Shown piece after piece: positions 17,483 to 26,108 of a stretch of DNA of 64,000 nt; the stretch's first letter is position 1, and each line of letters begins with the position of its first letter. The notes below the pieces were generated by a model, which saw only the letters and a program-made list of their open reading frames with translations, searched no databases and was not told the DNA's origin. A program made the position numbers and the translations under genes. Source of the DNA: Thiosymbion sp942492625 (GTDB lineage Bacteria; Pseudomonadota; Gammaproteobacteria; Chromatiales; Chromatiaceae); assembly GCA_942492625.1 (NCBI GenBank), contig CALOFM010000019.1:124001-188000 (forward strand), written 5' to 3'.

Positions 17483-18504
17483 TGACTCTCCCTCCCGAGC
17501 AGCAGATAGAGAAAAAAGGGCGCACCCACGAAGGCCGAGATGACACCGACGGGAAGCTCGCTCGGCGCGATCAGGGTCCTGGCGAGGGTGTCCGCGACGA
17601 CGAGAAAACAGGCCCCGCCGAGGGATGCGACTGGCAGCAGCAGGCGATGATCCGATCCGATGGCCATCCTCGCCAGGTGGGGAACGATAAGCCCGACGAA
17701 ACCGATAAGGCCCGAAAAGGCGACCACCGTGCCGATCATCAGGGACACGACGACGAGCAGCACTAGCTTGGTCCTGGCTACGTCGACGCCCATCCTCAGG
17801 GCGGAGTCCTCTCCTACCGTCAGGAGGTTCAATCGGCTCGAGAAGCCGTAGAGCAGCACAAAGGATGCGAGCAGCACCGGGGCGATGAGGTACAGATAGG
17901 AATAGCTGGTCTGGGACAGGTCGCCATAGAGCCAGAAGAGCATCGAGTAGAGCTTCGCATCGGAGGAGACCGAGACGAAAAACATGATGGTCGCCGTAAA
18001 GAAGGCGTTAATGATGACGCCGGTCAGGAGTATGGTCGAGGACTCCATCCCAATTCTCTTCATCCCGAACAGCAAGAGCAGACACAGGGTCAGCAACGCC
18101 CCGGCAAAGGACATGATCGGGACGCCGATACCCAGGCTGAAGCCCAAAAGGATCCCGATCACGGCGCCGAACGCCGAGCCGCTGGAGACACCCAGGATAA
18201 AGGGGTCCGCAAGCGGATTGCGCAGCAGGGCCTGAAACACCACGCCACCCAGCGCAAGGGCGAATCCGACGAATGCCGCCAGGATAATCCGCGGCAACCT
18301 GATCTCCAGCAGGATCAGGCGTGCCTGCCCCGCCTCGGGGGCAGCGCTCGGACTGAAAAGAGCCAGAACCTGGCCCAAGGCTATGTCAGCCGTCCCCGTC
18401 AACAGGGAAACACAACAGGCCCCGATCAGCGCAGCCCCCATGCCGAGCGATACGCGCGCTACCCGGGCCGGACTCAGGGGTCTGTCCAAACGCCCGTTCG
18501 CCAT
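17467..18504 (-). CDS. btuC: Cobalamin ABC transporter permease (FecCD/BtuC family)
   Basis: 345 residues with around ten hydrophobic helices. Family motifs are RLPRIILAAFVGFALALGGVVFQALLRNPLADPFILGVSSG near the N-terminal third (split here for description), GLIGFVGLIVPHLARMAIG, and the C-terminal LPVGVISAFVGAPFFLYLL. The ATG directly abuts the btuF stop (TGAATG), and the gene overlaps btuD. It imports corrinoid delivered by BtuF across the inner membrane. Assignment to B12 rather than iron rests on the riboswitch. Confidence 0.9.
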   Translation of the reverse strand: MANGRLDRPLSPARVARVSLGMGAALIGACCVSLLTGTADIALGQVLALFSPSAAPEAGQARLILLEIRLPRIILAAFVGFALALGGVVFQALLRNPLADPFILGVSSGSAFGAVIGILLGFSLGIGVPIMSFAGALLTLCLLLLFGMKRIGMESSTILLTGVIINAFFTATIMFFVSVSSDAKLYSMLFWLYGDLSQTSYSYLYLIAPVLLASFVLLYGFSSRLNLLTVGEDSALRMGVDVARTKLVLLVVVSLMIGTVVAFSGLIGFVGLIVPHLARMAIGSDHRLLLPVASLGGACFLVVADTLARTLIAPSELPVGVISAFVGAPFFLYLLLGRESQWSRS

Positions 18505-19428
18505 TCAGTCATCCCAATTCAGGTCCGGATGAATCTGGCGGGCGAGGATCTCCAATCCCTGCACCACCCGCGGGGACGGGCGGTCTATCAGGTCCGAGTC
18601 CACCAAATGCACCCGTCCGTCCCGAGCCGCCGGAATCATGTCCAGCTTCAGCCAATGCCGCTTGATCCGCTCGAACTCACCGCCCCGCTCCATGGAGGAG
18701 ACGATAATGACCTCCGGCTTCTGCCGAATGACCTCTTCGACACTGATTCTCGGGTAGGTGATGGTTTCCTCGTCGCCCATGTTGCGCCCGCCCGCGAGCC
18801 GGATGAGGTCGCTGGAGTAAGTGCTCGCGTTGACCGTCATGATGGGCTTGGGATTCACCTGCAGAAAGACCAGGGGGCGTCGAAGGTCGGCAGTCTTGGC
18901 GGAAATCCGATCCACCCGCTCCGACATCCCATTCGCCAGCTCCCGCGCCTTGTCCGGCACACCGCAGACCTCGCCGATGTCCAGGATGGTTCGGATCACC
19001 TGGCGCAGGTCCCGTGGATTGACCACGAAGACGGGGATACCCGCCTTCTCGAGCAACTCGATGACCCCGGGCTGATTGCCGTCGGCCGTGCTGATCACCA
19101 AATCCGGCGACAGACTGACGATCATCTCCACGTTGAGGTCGACATAGCTGCCGACCTTTGGCTTGCGCGCCGCATCGGGCGGATAGGAGCTGTACTTAGT
19201 CACGCCGACGACCCGATCCCCCAGCCCGAGAAAATAGACGATCTCGGTGATGCTCGGCGCCAGGGTTACGATCCGTTGCGGTACGGTTTCGATCGACACC
19301 TCCCGGCCCATGTCGTCCGTGAACAGTGCACCGGGGGACATGCTGGTCCAGACGGCAAGGAACACCGGGATCAGCGTACGGACAGCACCCATTGCTCGCA
19401 TAGCACGCAACCCTTTATGAACACTCAT
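18505..19428 (-). CDS. btuF: Periplasmic cobalamin-binding protein
   Basis: 307 residues. The N-terminus is a signal peptide (about residues 14-33). The rest is a class III periplasmic binding protein (TroA/BtuF fold): QRIVTLAPSITEIVYFLGLGDRVVGVT, then VGSYVDLNVEMIVSLSPDLVI, joined by a long helix to a second lobe with VFLQVNPKPIMTV and ISVEEVIRQKPEVII. The start ATG follows the btuB stop without a gap. It shuttles B12 from the outer-membrane receptor to BtuCD. Two nearby ATGs (residues 1 and 10) leave the exact start open. Confidence 0.88.
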   Translation of the reverse strand: MSVHKGLRAMRAMGAVRTLIPVFLAVWTSMSPGALFTDDMGREVSIETVPQRIVTLAPSITEIVYFLGLGDRVVGVTKYSSYPPDAARKPKVGSYVDLNVEMIVSLSPDLVISTADGNQPGVIELLEKAGIPVFVVNPRDLRQVIRTILDIGEVCGVPDKARELANGMSERVDRISAKTADLRRPLVFLQVNPKPIMTVNASTYSSDLIRLAGGRNMGDEETITYPRISVEEVIRQKPEVIIVSSMERGGEFERIKRHWLKLDMIPAARDGRVHLVDSDLIDRPSPRVVQGLEILARQIHPDLNWDD

Positions 19429-21447
19429 CTAGTAGTCAAAACGCAGACCGGCGAAAAAGTTGAACTCCGGCGATGGGTAGAAGGCCGGCTCGACGGGGAA
19501 GGTCGCAAGAACGCCATAGGACGAGTACTTCTCGTTGAAGATGTTGTTCAGATCAAGGAACGCCGTATATCTCTGCCAGCTGTAATTCACCTTGAGGTTG
19601 AACACCTTGTAGTGCTCTTGCTCCTTGAAATCATTCCCGAAGTCGCTCTCGAGATACCTCTCGCCCACGTAGATCCCGTTCAGTGTCAGTGTCAGACCGT
19701 CCAAGGGACGCCATAGGAGATCCACGCTGGCTTGATGCCGAGGCACGTTGGGCACCTCATTGCCGGAAAAGGCGCCGCTCAGGATCTCGGTTTCCCGGTA
19801 GGTATAGGTCCCCTTGACGCTTACATTCGATGCGTCGTATCCCGCCGCGAGCTCAAGACCGTCACGCCTCGTCTTCGCGTCCAGATTCTCGTTATTGAAG
19901 GTGACCGGATTGAAGAAGATCTCATCTTTGGTTTCCAGGCGAAAGAGATTGAGGTTGGCGTAGATGTTATCGGTGAAATGGTGCCGCACGCCGATTTCAT
20001 AGTCATCGGAGGTCTGGGGAGCCAGGTCCACGTTGATCGTATTGGTGAAGAAGCTGAAGATCTCGTCTAAAACCGGATACCGAAACCCCTGGGCAAAGCT
20101 GATATAGAGATAGGATGTGTCGAGAAACCGGTAATTCAGCCCCCCGGTAAACACCCCTTCGTTATAGTTCGCCTCATCCTTGGTGCCGGGATCGGTGGGC
20201 GAGAACTCGTAATCGACCCAGTCCCAGCGATAGCCCGCCGAGAGGGCCAAGCTCTCGATGGGGAAAAATTCGTCATACACATAGAGGCCATAGTCCTTCT
20301 TCTTCAGATCGAAGCGGCCCGCATCCAGGGTTCCGAAGAACAGGGACTCGTTCGTTATGTCCTCGTCGGCACTGAAGTAGTCAAACCCCAAGGTCAGGTT
20401 GTTGTCGAACCCGCCGATGGGCTCCTTTACAACGATCTGGGGCGACGCAGTGGCGTAATCGATCCGGGTCCCCCCCCGAAACTCGCCACCGGAGAAAGAT
20501 GAGAATTGATCGACCTCTCGCTTCCGGTAGGAAAGCGGGATCTTGAAATAGCTGTCCCCCGGAAAATAGACCTCGGGGCTCAGCTGCGCGTAGTAGTCGT
20601 CGGTATCCGCGAAATCGAAGGGATGGGTGCTGTCGCGCCTGTTGGCGCCCGCTTCCAGCTCGCTCAGCCTCAGGGCGCCGGGCAGACTGGTATCGTCCTC
20701 GTGATATCCGGCGCTCAACCCGATCTTGGCGAAATCTCCGAAGAAGTAGTCGAGATTGAGCCCGATATCGCCCTGCTCGGTATCGCTGTTGTCTCGGTAG
20801 CCGTCGGACTTGTAGTAGCGGCCCGAAAGGGCGTAGGACAAATCCCGATAGGTTCCGCTTACGTAGGCGCTCGGATTCTGGGTGTTATAGCTGCCGCCGG
20901 CGCCTTCAACGCCGAACCGCAAGCCGTCCTCGCCCTGCTTGGTGATGATATTGATCACGCCGTCCGTGGCGTTGTCGCCATAGAGCACACTCCCGCGGCT
21001 GCCTCTGACGACCTCGATCCGCGCGACCCGGTCCAAGGGGATGAGCATCCAGTCCGCTCCGGAAAGATCCGGATTGTTCAGCCGCCGTCCGTCCACTAGG
21101 ACCAGGGTGTTCAGGGCAGCGGTCTCTCCGAACCCGCTGCGGTCCACCCGGAAGGTACGCCCGTTCCCTGTGATATCGTAGACGTGCAGCCCGACCTTCT
21201 GCTTCAGGATGCCGGGGACGTCCCTGGCGGTGGAGGCTGAGATGTCCTCCTCGGTGATCACCGAGACGTTGGCGGGAACCGTTTCCGTAGTCTCTTCGTA
21301 GCGGGTCGCGGTTACGACGACCTCCCCCAGGCTCGCGGAGGAGTCGGTCGGGTCTGCACTCGGTGCAAGCTCGCTGGCGGCTTCGGCCGTCGCCGTGATC
21401 AGAAGCAGACTCAATACCAAGCCGGGAAAGGATTTCGAGCGGATCAT
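19429..21447 (-). CDS. btuB: TonB-dependent cobalamin receptor
   Basis: 672-residue outer-membrane receptor, larger than E. coli BtuB (614). The signal peptide MIRSKSFPGLVLSLLLITA ends near AEA. A TonB box (GEVVVTATR) follows, then the plug (ITEEDISASTARDVPGIL, VLVDGRRLNN, IERIEVVRG-like VARIEVVRGSRGSVLYGDNA). A beta-barrel follows, closing with FFAGLRFDY, whose terminal aromatic residue is the assembly signal. The frame remains open 44 codons upstream through the riboswitch expression platform, so the ATG at 21447 is chosen. Energised by TonB-ExbBD, and expression is predicted to fall when B12 is plentiful. Confidence 0.93.
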   Translation of the reverse strand: MIRSKSFPGLVLSLLLITATAEAASELAPSADPTDSSASLGEVVVTATRYEETTETVPANVSVITEEDISASTARDVPGILKQKVGLHVYDITGNGRTFRVDRSGFGETAALNTLVLVDGRRLNNPDLSGADWMLIPLDRVARIEVVRGSRGSVLYGDNATDGVINIITKQGEDGLRFGVEGAGGSYNTQNPSAYVSGTYRDLSYALSGRYYKSDGYRDNSDTEQGDIGLNLDYFFGDFAKIGLSAGYHEDDTSLPGALRLSELEAGANRRDSTHPFDFADTDDYYAQLSPEVYFPGDSYFKIPLSYRKREVDQFSSFSGGEFRGGTRIDYATASPQIVVKEPIGGFDNNLTLGFDYFSADEDITNESLFFGTLDAGRFDLKKKDYGLYVYDEFFPIESLALSAGYRWDWVDYEFSPTDPGTKDEANYNEGVFTGGLNYRFLDTSYLYISFAQGFRYPVLDEIFSFFTNTINVDLAPQTSDDYEIGVRHHFTDNIYANLNLFRLETKDEIFFNPVTFNNENLDAKTRRDGLELAAGYDASNVSVKGTYTYRETEILSGAFSGNEVPNVPRHQASVDLLWRPLDGLTLTLNGIYVGERYLESDFGNDFKEQEHYKVFNLKVNYSWQRYTAFLDLNNIFNEKYSSYGVLATFPVEPAFYPSPEFNFFAGLRFDY

Positions 21448-21490
21448 TCTTGCCCCCAATGTCGAACGGATAGTCGTCAACACCGATCCA

Positions 21491-21524
21491 CAAAAAATCC
21501 CGGACCGATGACAATCGGCCCGGG
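21491..21524 (-). terminator. Riboswitch-controlled intrinsic terminator
   Basis: Reading on the minus strand, an 11-bp stem with one G-U pair (arms 21514-21524 and 21499-21509) encloses a 4-nt loop and is followed by six T (21492-21497). A competing 7-bp hairpin pairs 21519-21525 with 21539-21545 and consumes the first arm. This is the layout of a transcriptional expression platform between the cobalamin aptamer and btuB. Confidence 0.85.
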
Positions 21525-21579
21525 ATTTCCCGACTTTATCCCGGGGGCTGCAGAGCGGCCCCGTTCCACGGGGGTGCAC

Positions 21580-21776
21580 GCCTTCTACTCAGGCAGGTCT
21601 CCTGGCTTCCCTCCCGTTTCGGCGGCCTTCCCATCCCGATTCAACGGGGCAGTGGCACACGAAGGCCGAAAGGATTTCCTTGTCGCTCGACGCGACAAGG
21701 ATGGGGTTACAGTGGCGGGCCCGCCCCCGATTTACACGGGGTTCCCTATTAAGCCTTTAAAGGCACCTGAGCGTAA
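21580..21776 (-). promoter_or_regulatory. Cobalamin riboswitch (B12 aptamer)
   Basis: On the minus strand the leader contains an AGGTGCC start, a GGGAA-CCCCGTGTAAATC stretch, two GCCACTG elements and the classical B12 box GCCAGGAGACCTGCCT (21591-21608 with flanks). These are the hallmarks of the cobalamin aptamer. It lies between a predicted promoter and a terminator ahead of btuB, so binding of adenosylcobalamin or a related corrinoid should shut off the uptake operon. Confidence 0.95.
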
Positions 21777-21782
21777 TCCGCC

Positions 21783-21811
21783 AGAATAATCCATCGTTTT
21801 CAACAAGTCAA
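21783..21811 (-). promoter_or_regulatory. Sigma70 promoter of the btu operon
   Basis: On the minus strand, TTGACT (21806-21811), a 17-bp spacer, then TATTCT (21783-21788). Transcription would start near 21776, right at the 5' edge of the riboswitch, giving a leader of about 330 nt before the btuB ATG. Confidence 0.75.
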
Positions 21812-21927
21812 TTCAGCGATAAAAATAACCTACTTCGCGGCGGGTAGCAGTGCCCTGTCCAGTTGCTACTATTCGTGGACATTCGTCGGATCAACAGCGG
21901 GACCTTTACCGCACAGAGGAGGCAGAG

Positions 21928-22578
21928 ATGAGTGATAAAGGCGTGTTCACTTACCCGGGCAGCGAGATCGACGTCCAATGGGACGGCCGACTCTGTATCC
22001 ACATCGGCGAGTGCGGCGGCTCCGCCGACGAGCTCTTCGAGGGGGACCGGAACCCTTGGTGCATCCCGGACAAGTGCTCCAAGGCGCATGTGCACGAGGT
22101 CGTCGAGCGCTGCCCAAGCGGTGCGCTGACCTCCCGGGACAAGGCGGGTGCACCGGAGCAAGCGCCGGCGGAAAACTGCGTAGCGGTGGTCTACAACGGC
22201 CCCCTCTACGCCAGCGGCGACTTGGCCCTGGAAGGTGCGCCGGATGATATGCCGGGCGTTCGCTTCCGGGCGGCGCTGTGCCGCTGCGGCCAATCAGGGA
22301 ACAAGCCCTTCTGCGACAACAGTCACCTCAAGGCGGGCTTCGAGGACTATGGCGCAGTGGGAGAGAAAGGCGAGGCGCTCAAGGCCACCGGCGGTGCACT
22401 CAAGATCAAGCCGCTGCCGGACGGCCCGCTGCTGGTCAATGGCAACCTGAGCATCCGCGCCGGCAGTGGCCGCATCGCCTGGCAGGGCACGAGCACAGCC
22501 CTGTGCCGCTGCGGCGCCTCGAAGAAAAAGCCCTTCTGCGATGGCAGCCACAAGGACGCAGGGTTCACAAGCGACTAG
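21928..22578 (+). CDS. Fer4_19 plus double CDGSH iron-sulfur protein
   Basis: 216-residue cytosolic protein with three metal-binding modules. Residues 9-65 resemble the divergent Fer4_19 domain, with cysteines at 23, 29, 45, 50 and 62. Two CDGSH zinc-finger-type 2Fe-2S sites follow: C118-x-C120...C129-D-N-S-H133 and C193-x-C195...C204-D-G-S-H208. The first has Asn in place of Gly. The double-CDGSH layout is that of bacterial mitoNEET-like proteins, involved in electron or cluster transfer by family knowledge. GAGGAGG precedes the ATG at a normal distance. The upstream frame from 21850 is rejected. The stop shares bases with the converging dehalogenase stop (CTAG). Confidence 0.9.
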   Translation: MSDKGVFTYPGSEIDVQWDGRLCIHIGECGGSADELFEGDRNPWCIPDKCSKAHVHEVVERCPSGALTSRDKAGAPEQAPAENCVAVVYNGPLYASGDLALEGAPDDMPGVRFRAALCRCGQSGNKPFCDNSHLKAGFEDYGAVGEKGEALKATGGALKIKPLPDGPLLVNGNLSIRAGSGRIAWQGTSTALCRCGASKKKPFCDGSHKDAGFTSD

Positions 22579-23249
22579 GAGCCCAAAATCTCGATCAGAC
22601 CGGAAGCGACCTCTTCTAGATCCTTACCGATAACCTGCGGGGTCTTGTCCAGCGGGCCAAGCACCATTCCGGGGCGTTGCACGAACGCGGCATTCCAGCC
22701 CGCGCTCATCGCCCCGGTGGTGTCCCAATTGTGGGCCGCAACCATCCAGAGGTCGGCCGGCACTTTACCCAGCTCCCGAGCGGCCATGTCGTAGACGGCG
22801 CGGGCGGGCTTGAACTTCCGGACCCTGTCTACGGACAAAGAGGCGTCGAAAAGACTCTCCAGCCCGGAGCTCGCGAGCTGAGACTCGATCATCGCCGGGG
22901 AGGAGTTCGTCAGGGTCGCAAGGCGAAATCCATATTCCTTCAGCCGCCGGAGTGCTCCTTGTGCCTCCGGGTGCGCCGGCAGGGCCCGCATGGCGTCGAG
23001 GATCTCGTGGCTCGCCTCTGCGCTCAACGGGGTGCCCAATCTCGCTGAAATAATCTCCAGGGCGGCAGCCCCCATGACCCCGAAGTCCCGATACTCATCG
23101 AGAACGGTGGAGACCAGGGCGGACTGCAGCACCTGCGCAAACCACAACCGCCGCACGGAACCGTCGCAGAAGTGCCTGGCAAACAAGCCGTCGAGCGCTC
23201 TCAGATCAAGCAGGGTCTCGTTGACATCGAAGACGATAGTGGCTGGCAT
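22575..23249 (-). CDS. HAD-superfamily type II haloacid dehalogenase
   Basis: 224 residues with the L-2-haloacid dehalogenase layout. The nucleophile is Asp8 in FDVNETLLDL, motif II is TLTNSSPAM, motif III is the Lys in FKPARAVYDMAA, and motif IV is MVAAHNWDTTGAMSAGW. Type II enzymes hydrolyse 2-haloalkanoic acids, but many homologues act on other small substrates, so the natural role is uncertain. It converges on the CDGSH gene with the two stop codons overlapping in a CTAG. Confidence 0.88.
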   Translation of the reverse strand: MPATIVFDVNETLLDLRALDGLFARHFCDGSVRRLWFAQVLQSALVSTVLDEYRDFGVMGAAALEIISARLGTPLSAEASHEILDAMRALPAHPEAQGALRRLKEYGFRLATLTNSSPAMIESQLASSGLESLFDASLSVDRVRKFKPARAVYDMAARELGKVPADLWMVAAHNWDTTGAMSAGWNAAFVQRPGMVLGPLDKTPQVIGKDLEEVASGLIEILGS

Positions 23250-23397
23250 GCCATTGACTCCTCAAGGTTTTAGATTGACGTTACAAGCGGGAGACAGGCG
23301 TCTCGATGTCCCGTCTCCGCATTGGCCCGCGCCGCATTCGACCTGAACGAGAAGTGACGCGTAATATCTCGGCACCTTCATCTGCGGAAGCCCGTCA

Positions 23398-23874
23398 ATG
23401 AGCGCCTTGCCCCGACCCGGTCCGGAGAATCTCCATCTTACAGACCACATTTGCCTGCTGCGCCGCAACCTGCGCGCGCTGACGGGTAGAGACCTGATCG
23501 ACGCAGACGTGGGGGACGCCGAGGCCGCCCGCCTATTGTACCAAGCCCCATTCGTGCTCCTGTCCCACAACCAGGCGCCCGATCCGATCCTCACCTACGG
23601 CAACCTGGCTGCCCTGCGATTATTCGAGCTAACCTGGGAGGAGCTCACGGCCATGCCCTCGCGACTCACGGCGGAGACGCCCAACCAGGAGGAGCGGGCG
23701 CGTCTGCTTGCGCGGGTCGCGGAAAAGGGCTACATCGACGATTATTCCGGAGTGCGAATCTCCAGCAAGGGCAAACGCTTTCGTATCGACCGCGCCCGAG
23801 TCTGGAACCTGGTCGACGAGGATAGCCGGCTCTGCGGTCAAGCCGCCTGTTTCTCGCAGTGGGAGCCCTTGTAA
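23398..23874 (+). CDS. MEKHLA-domain protein
   Basis: 158-residue single-domain protein with the MEKHLA fold, a PAS-related domain. Signature segments are LLSHNQAPDPILTYGNLAALRLFELTWEEL (described in two parts: LLSHNQAPDPILTYGN and AALRLFELTWEEL), MPSRLTAE, and YSGVRISSKGKRFRIDRARVWNL. It has no output domain, so it could sense a small ligand and act through a partner, or be an enzyme, and the function is not established. It is followed 70 bp later by the DUF1840 gene on the same strand. Confidence 0.85.
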   Translation: MSALPRPGPENLHLTDHICLLRRNLRALTGRDLIDADVGDAEAARLLYQAPFVLLSHNQAPDPILTYGNLAALRLFELTWEELTAMPSRLTAETPNQEERARLLARVAEKGYIDDYSGVRISSKGKRFRIDRARVWNLVDEDSRLCGQAACFSQWEPL

Positions 23875-23944
23875 GCCGGGACACCCATAAGGCGATTTCT
23901 GTCAAATCGCCTAATACCCGCGTCAACTACACAGAGAGGACAAC

Positions 23945-24259
23945 ATGCTGGTTACCTTCAAGACCGAGTCTTACGCGAGCATCACCATGTTCGGCGACGT
24001 GGCGGCCGCCCTGCTCAAGCTCATGGGCCACAGCGGGACCATCCCCGGCGCCCTGATGCCCGAGGACATCCCGGACGCTCTCGAGCGCCTCAAGGCCGGC
24101 GTCGCGGCCAACCCGGATGTGCCCCTGGACCCGCAGGAAAAAAAGGGCGACGACGACGACGAACGTCCTCACGTCAGCCTCGCCCACCGGGCGCTGCCTT
24201 TGATCGAGCTGCTGACGGCGGCGAAGGAGAGCAACAAGCACGTAATGTGGGAGTCCTGA
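23945..24259 (+). CDS. DUF1840 family protein
   Basis: 104 residues matching DUF1840. It opens MLVTFKTESYASITMFGDVAAALLKLMGHSG, followed by PGALMPEDIPDALERLKAG, an acidic linker (KKGDDDDERPHVSLA) and a helical end RALPLIELLTAAKESNKHVMW. GAGAGGACAAC gives the ribosome site. Small cytosolic protein common in beta- and gammaproteobacteria, function unknown. The neighbours do not suggest a pathway. Confidence 0.85.
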   Translation: MLVTFKTESYASITMFGDVAAALLKLMGHSGTIPGALMPEDIPDALERLKAGVAANPDVPLDPQEKKGDDDDERPHVSLAHRALPLIELLTAAKESNKHVMWES

Positions 24260-24348
24260 CCGGATTCTCGCCCGCGGATGCTGCATAATAGCCGCCCTAC
24301 TCACCCGTACGATAAGAACGCTCGTCCATCACCCCGAAGGAGGTGAAC

Positions 24349-26007
24349 ATGCCCGAATCGACGCCCTCGGCATCAAGAACCTTGGTCTGGCTCCTGGCGA
24401 TCCTCCTGATCGGAGTCATGGCGCTGTACGGCTGGCACAACGACAACCAGATGAAGACCATCGCAGGCAAGGACGCGGATATCGCCCGATCGGCGGAGTT
24501 CCTGGCCGATTCCGAGAAGAGGATGGGGCAATTACAGGAAAAGGAGCAGGCCCTGCGCTTGGAGATTGCCGCACGCACCAAGCAGCACGACGCGGAGAAA
24601 CAAGAGCTGACGGGTAAGCTGGACGCCGCCGCGCAGGCCAACCAAGCCCTCCAGGGTGAGATGGAATCGCTCAAGGTCAAAGACACGGAGATCCTCGCCG
24701 CCGAGAAGGAGAAGGCAAGCCAAGCCTATGCAGAGCTGCAGGGAAGGCTCGACACCGCCAGCCAACAGATAACCGCTCTGGAGGCCGGCATGGAGCAGCA
24801 GAAACAGGCGATGGCGGAGGCGGCAGCGGCGAACGAGGCCCAGACGCTGGAAATCGAGCATCAGCTGAAGGAGAAGATCGGCTTCTACCGCACCGCCCTC
24901 GAAGGCAGCGACCCGGAACGCGCGACGCAACTTGTCACCCTGGAGCTGCAGGTCAAATCCGGTCAGGAAGCCATCCAGGACGCCCAGCAGGCAATCCACA
25001 GACTGAAACAGAAAGAGGCTGGACTGAACGCGCAGCTGGCAGACGCAAGCCGGGTCGTGGCCGAGCGGGACCAGGCCCTTGCGGAAGCCGGGCAGAAGCT
25101 GGACGGCCTGCAGAGCGAGCTGACGCAGAGTCAATCCGCGCTCGCCAGCCTCCAACAGCAGCATGAGGCCGCCGCCGCCCAGGCCGGCGAGATGCTCGCA
25201 GCCTCCAAGCAGCAGCTGGAGGCCGCCGAGGCTGCACACGGCAAGACCAAATCGGATGCGGCCGCAGCCCGGGAGGAGGCCGAGGCCAGGATCTCCGAGC
25301 TCGGCAGCAAGCTCCAGGCCGAGACCGCCGCCCTGCTCGCCTTGCAGCAGAAGCACCAGTCGACCGTCACCGAGCTGCAAGGCTCCCTCGACAGCTCCCA
25401 ACAGACCCTGGCCAAGGTCGAAGCCCAGCTGGACTCTGCCAAGCAAACAGCGGTGCAGGCGCAAAAGACCCACGAAAAACAAATCGGCGAGGCCCGGTCG
25501 AAGATCCAAGATCTGGAAGATAACTTCGCTCAGACCAAGCAACAGGCCGTAGCGGACCTGGAAGCCAGCAAGCGCAAGGGCGAAGAGACCGTCAACTACG
25601 TCCGCCGGGTGCACACCGAGCTCTCCAAGCTGGGGGGGCGGCATACGGATCGCGGCATGTTGCTCAGTCTCGCCGAGGAGGATCTGCGCTTCCGCATCAG
25701 CAAGGCGGACCTACCCGAAGGCGATCTTCCAAGCTTGGACCAGATCGCCGCGCTGCTCGTCGCACACCCGACGCTGACTGCCCGGATCGAGGGCCACACC
25801 GACAGCAAAGGACGTGAAGAGACCAATCTGGAGCTTTCCCGGCAGCGGGCCGAGGCCGTGAAACAAGCCTTGTTCGATCGCGGCGTACCCGCCGAGCGCA
25901 TGGCCGCCGAAGGCATAGGCGCGGCACGGCCCATCGCCGACAACGCCACCGGCGCGGGCAGGCGTGAGAACCGCCGTGTGGAGATCTACGTCTTGGAGGA
26001 CGAGTAA
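24349..26007 (+). CDS. Inner-membrane-anchored coiled-coil protein with C-terminal OmpA domain
   Basis: 552 residues. One transmembrane helix (about 12-30, VWLLAILLIGVMALYGW) is followed by some 390 residues of almost continuous Ala/Gln/Glu/Lys-rich coiled coil. The last 110 residues form an OmpA-like peptidoglycan-binding domain with IEGHTDSKGREETNLELS and SRQRAEAVKQAL, ending NRRVEIYVLE. This would tie the inner membrane to peptidoglycan over a long periplasmic reach, in the manner of MotB or tubular scaffold proteins. The ATG at 24349 lies 6 nt after GGAGG and is chosen over the GTG at 24343. Confidence 0.85.
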   Translation: MPESTPSASRTLVWLLAILLIGVMALYGWHNDNQMKTIAGKDADIARSAEFLADSEKRMGQLQEKEQALRLEIAARTKQHDAEKQELTGKLDAAAQANQALQGEMESLKVKDTEILAAEKEKASQAYAELQGRLDTASQQITALEAGMEQQKQAMAEAAAANEAQTLEIEHQLKEKIGFYRTALEGSDPERATQLVTLELQVKSGQEAIQDAQQAIHRLKQKEAGLNAQLADASRVVAERDQALAEAGQKLDGLQSELTQSQSALASLQQQHEAAAAQAGEMLAASKQQLEAAEAAHGKTKSDAAAAREEAEARISELGSKLQAETAALLALQQKHQSTVTELQGSLDSSQQTLAKVEAQLDSAKQTAVQAQKTHEKQIGEARSKIQDLEDNFAQTKQQAVADLEASKRKGEETVNYVRRVHTELSKLGGRHTDRGMLLSLAEEDLRFRISKADLPEGDLPSLDQIAALLVAHPTLTARIEGHTDSKGREETNLELSRQRAEAVKQALFDRGVPAERMAAEGIGAARPIADNATGAGRRENRRVEIYVLEDE

Positions 26008-26043
26008 ATAGGCACGGCAATCAGCCGCAACTGACCGCAGGAG

Positions 26044-26076
26044 AAAAAAAAAGCCACCCGCCGAGCGGCGGGTGGC
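26044..26076 (-). terminator. Intrinsic terminator after the thiolase gene
   Basis: 10-bp perfect stem GCCACCCGCC/GGCGGGTGGC (26053-26062 and 26067-26076), loop GAGC, followed on the minus strand by nine T (26044-26052). On the plus strand the tail is only TTATTT, so it may also weakly end transcripts from the OmpA-like gene. Confidence 0.9.
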
Positions 26077-26108
26077 TTATTTGCATCGGATGTCCGTCCG
26101 GAACGCAG

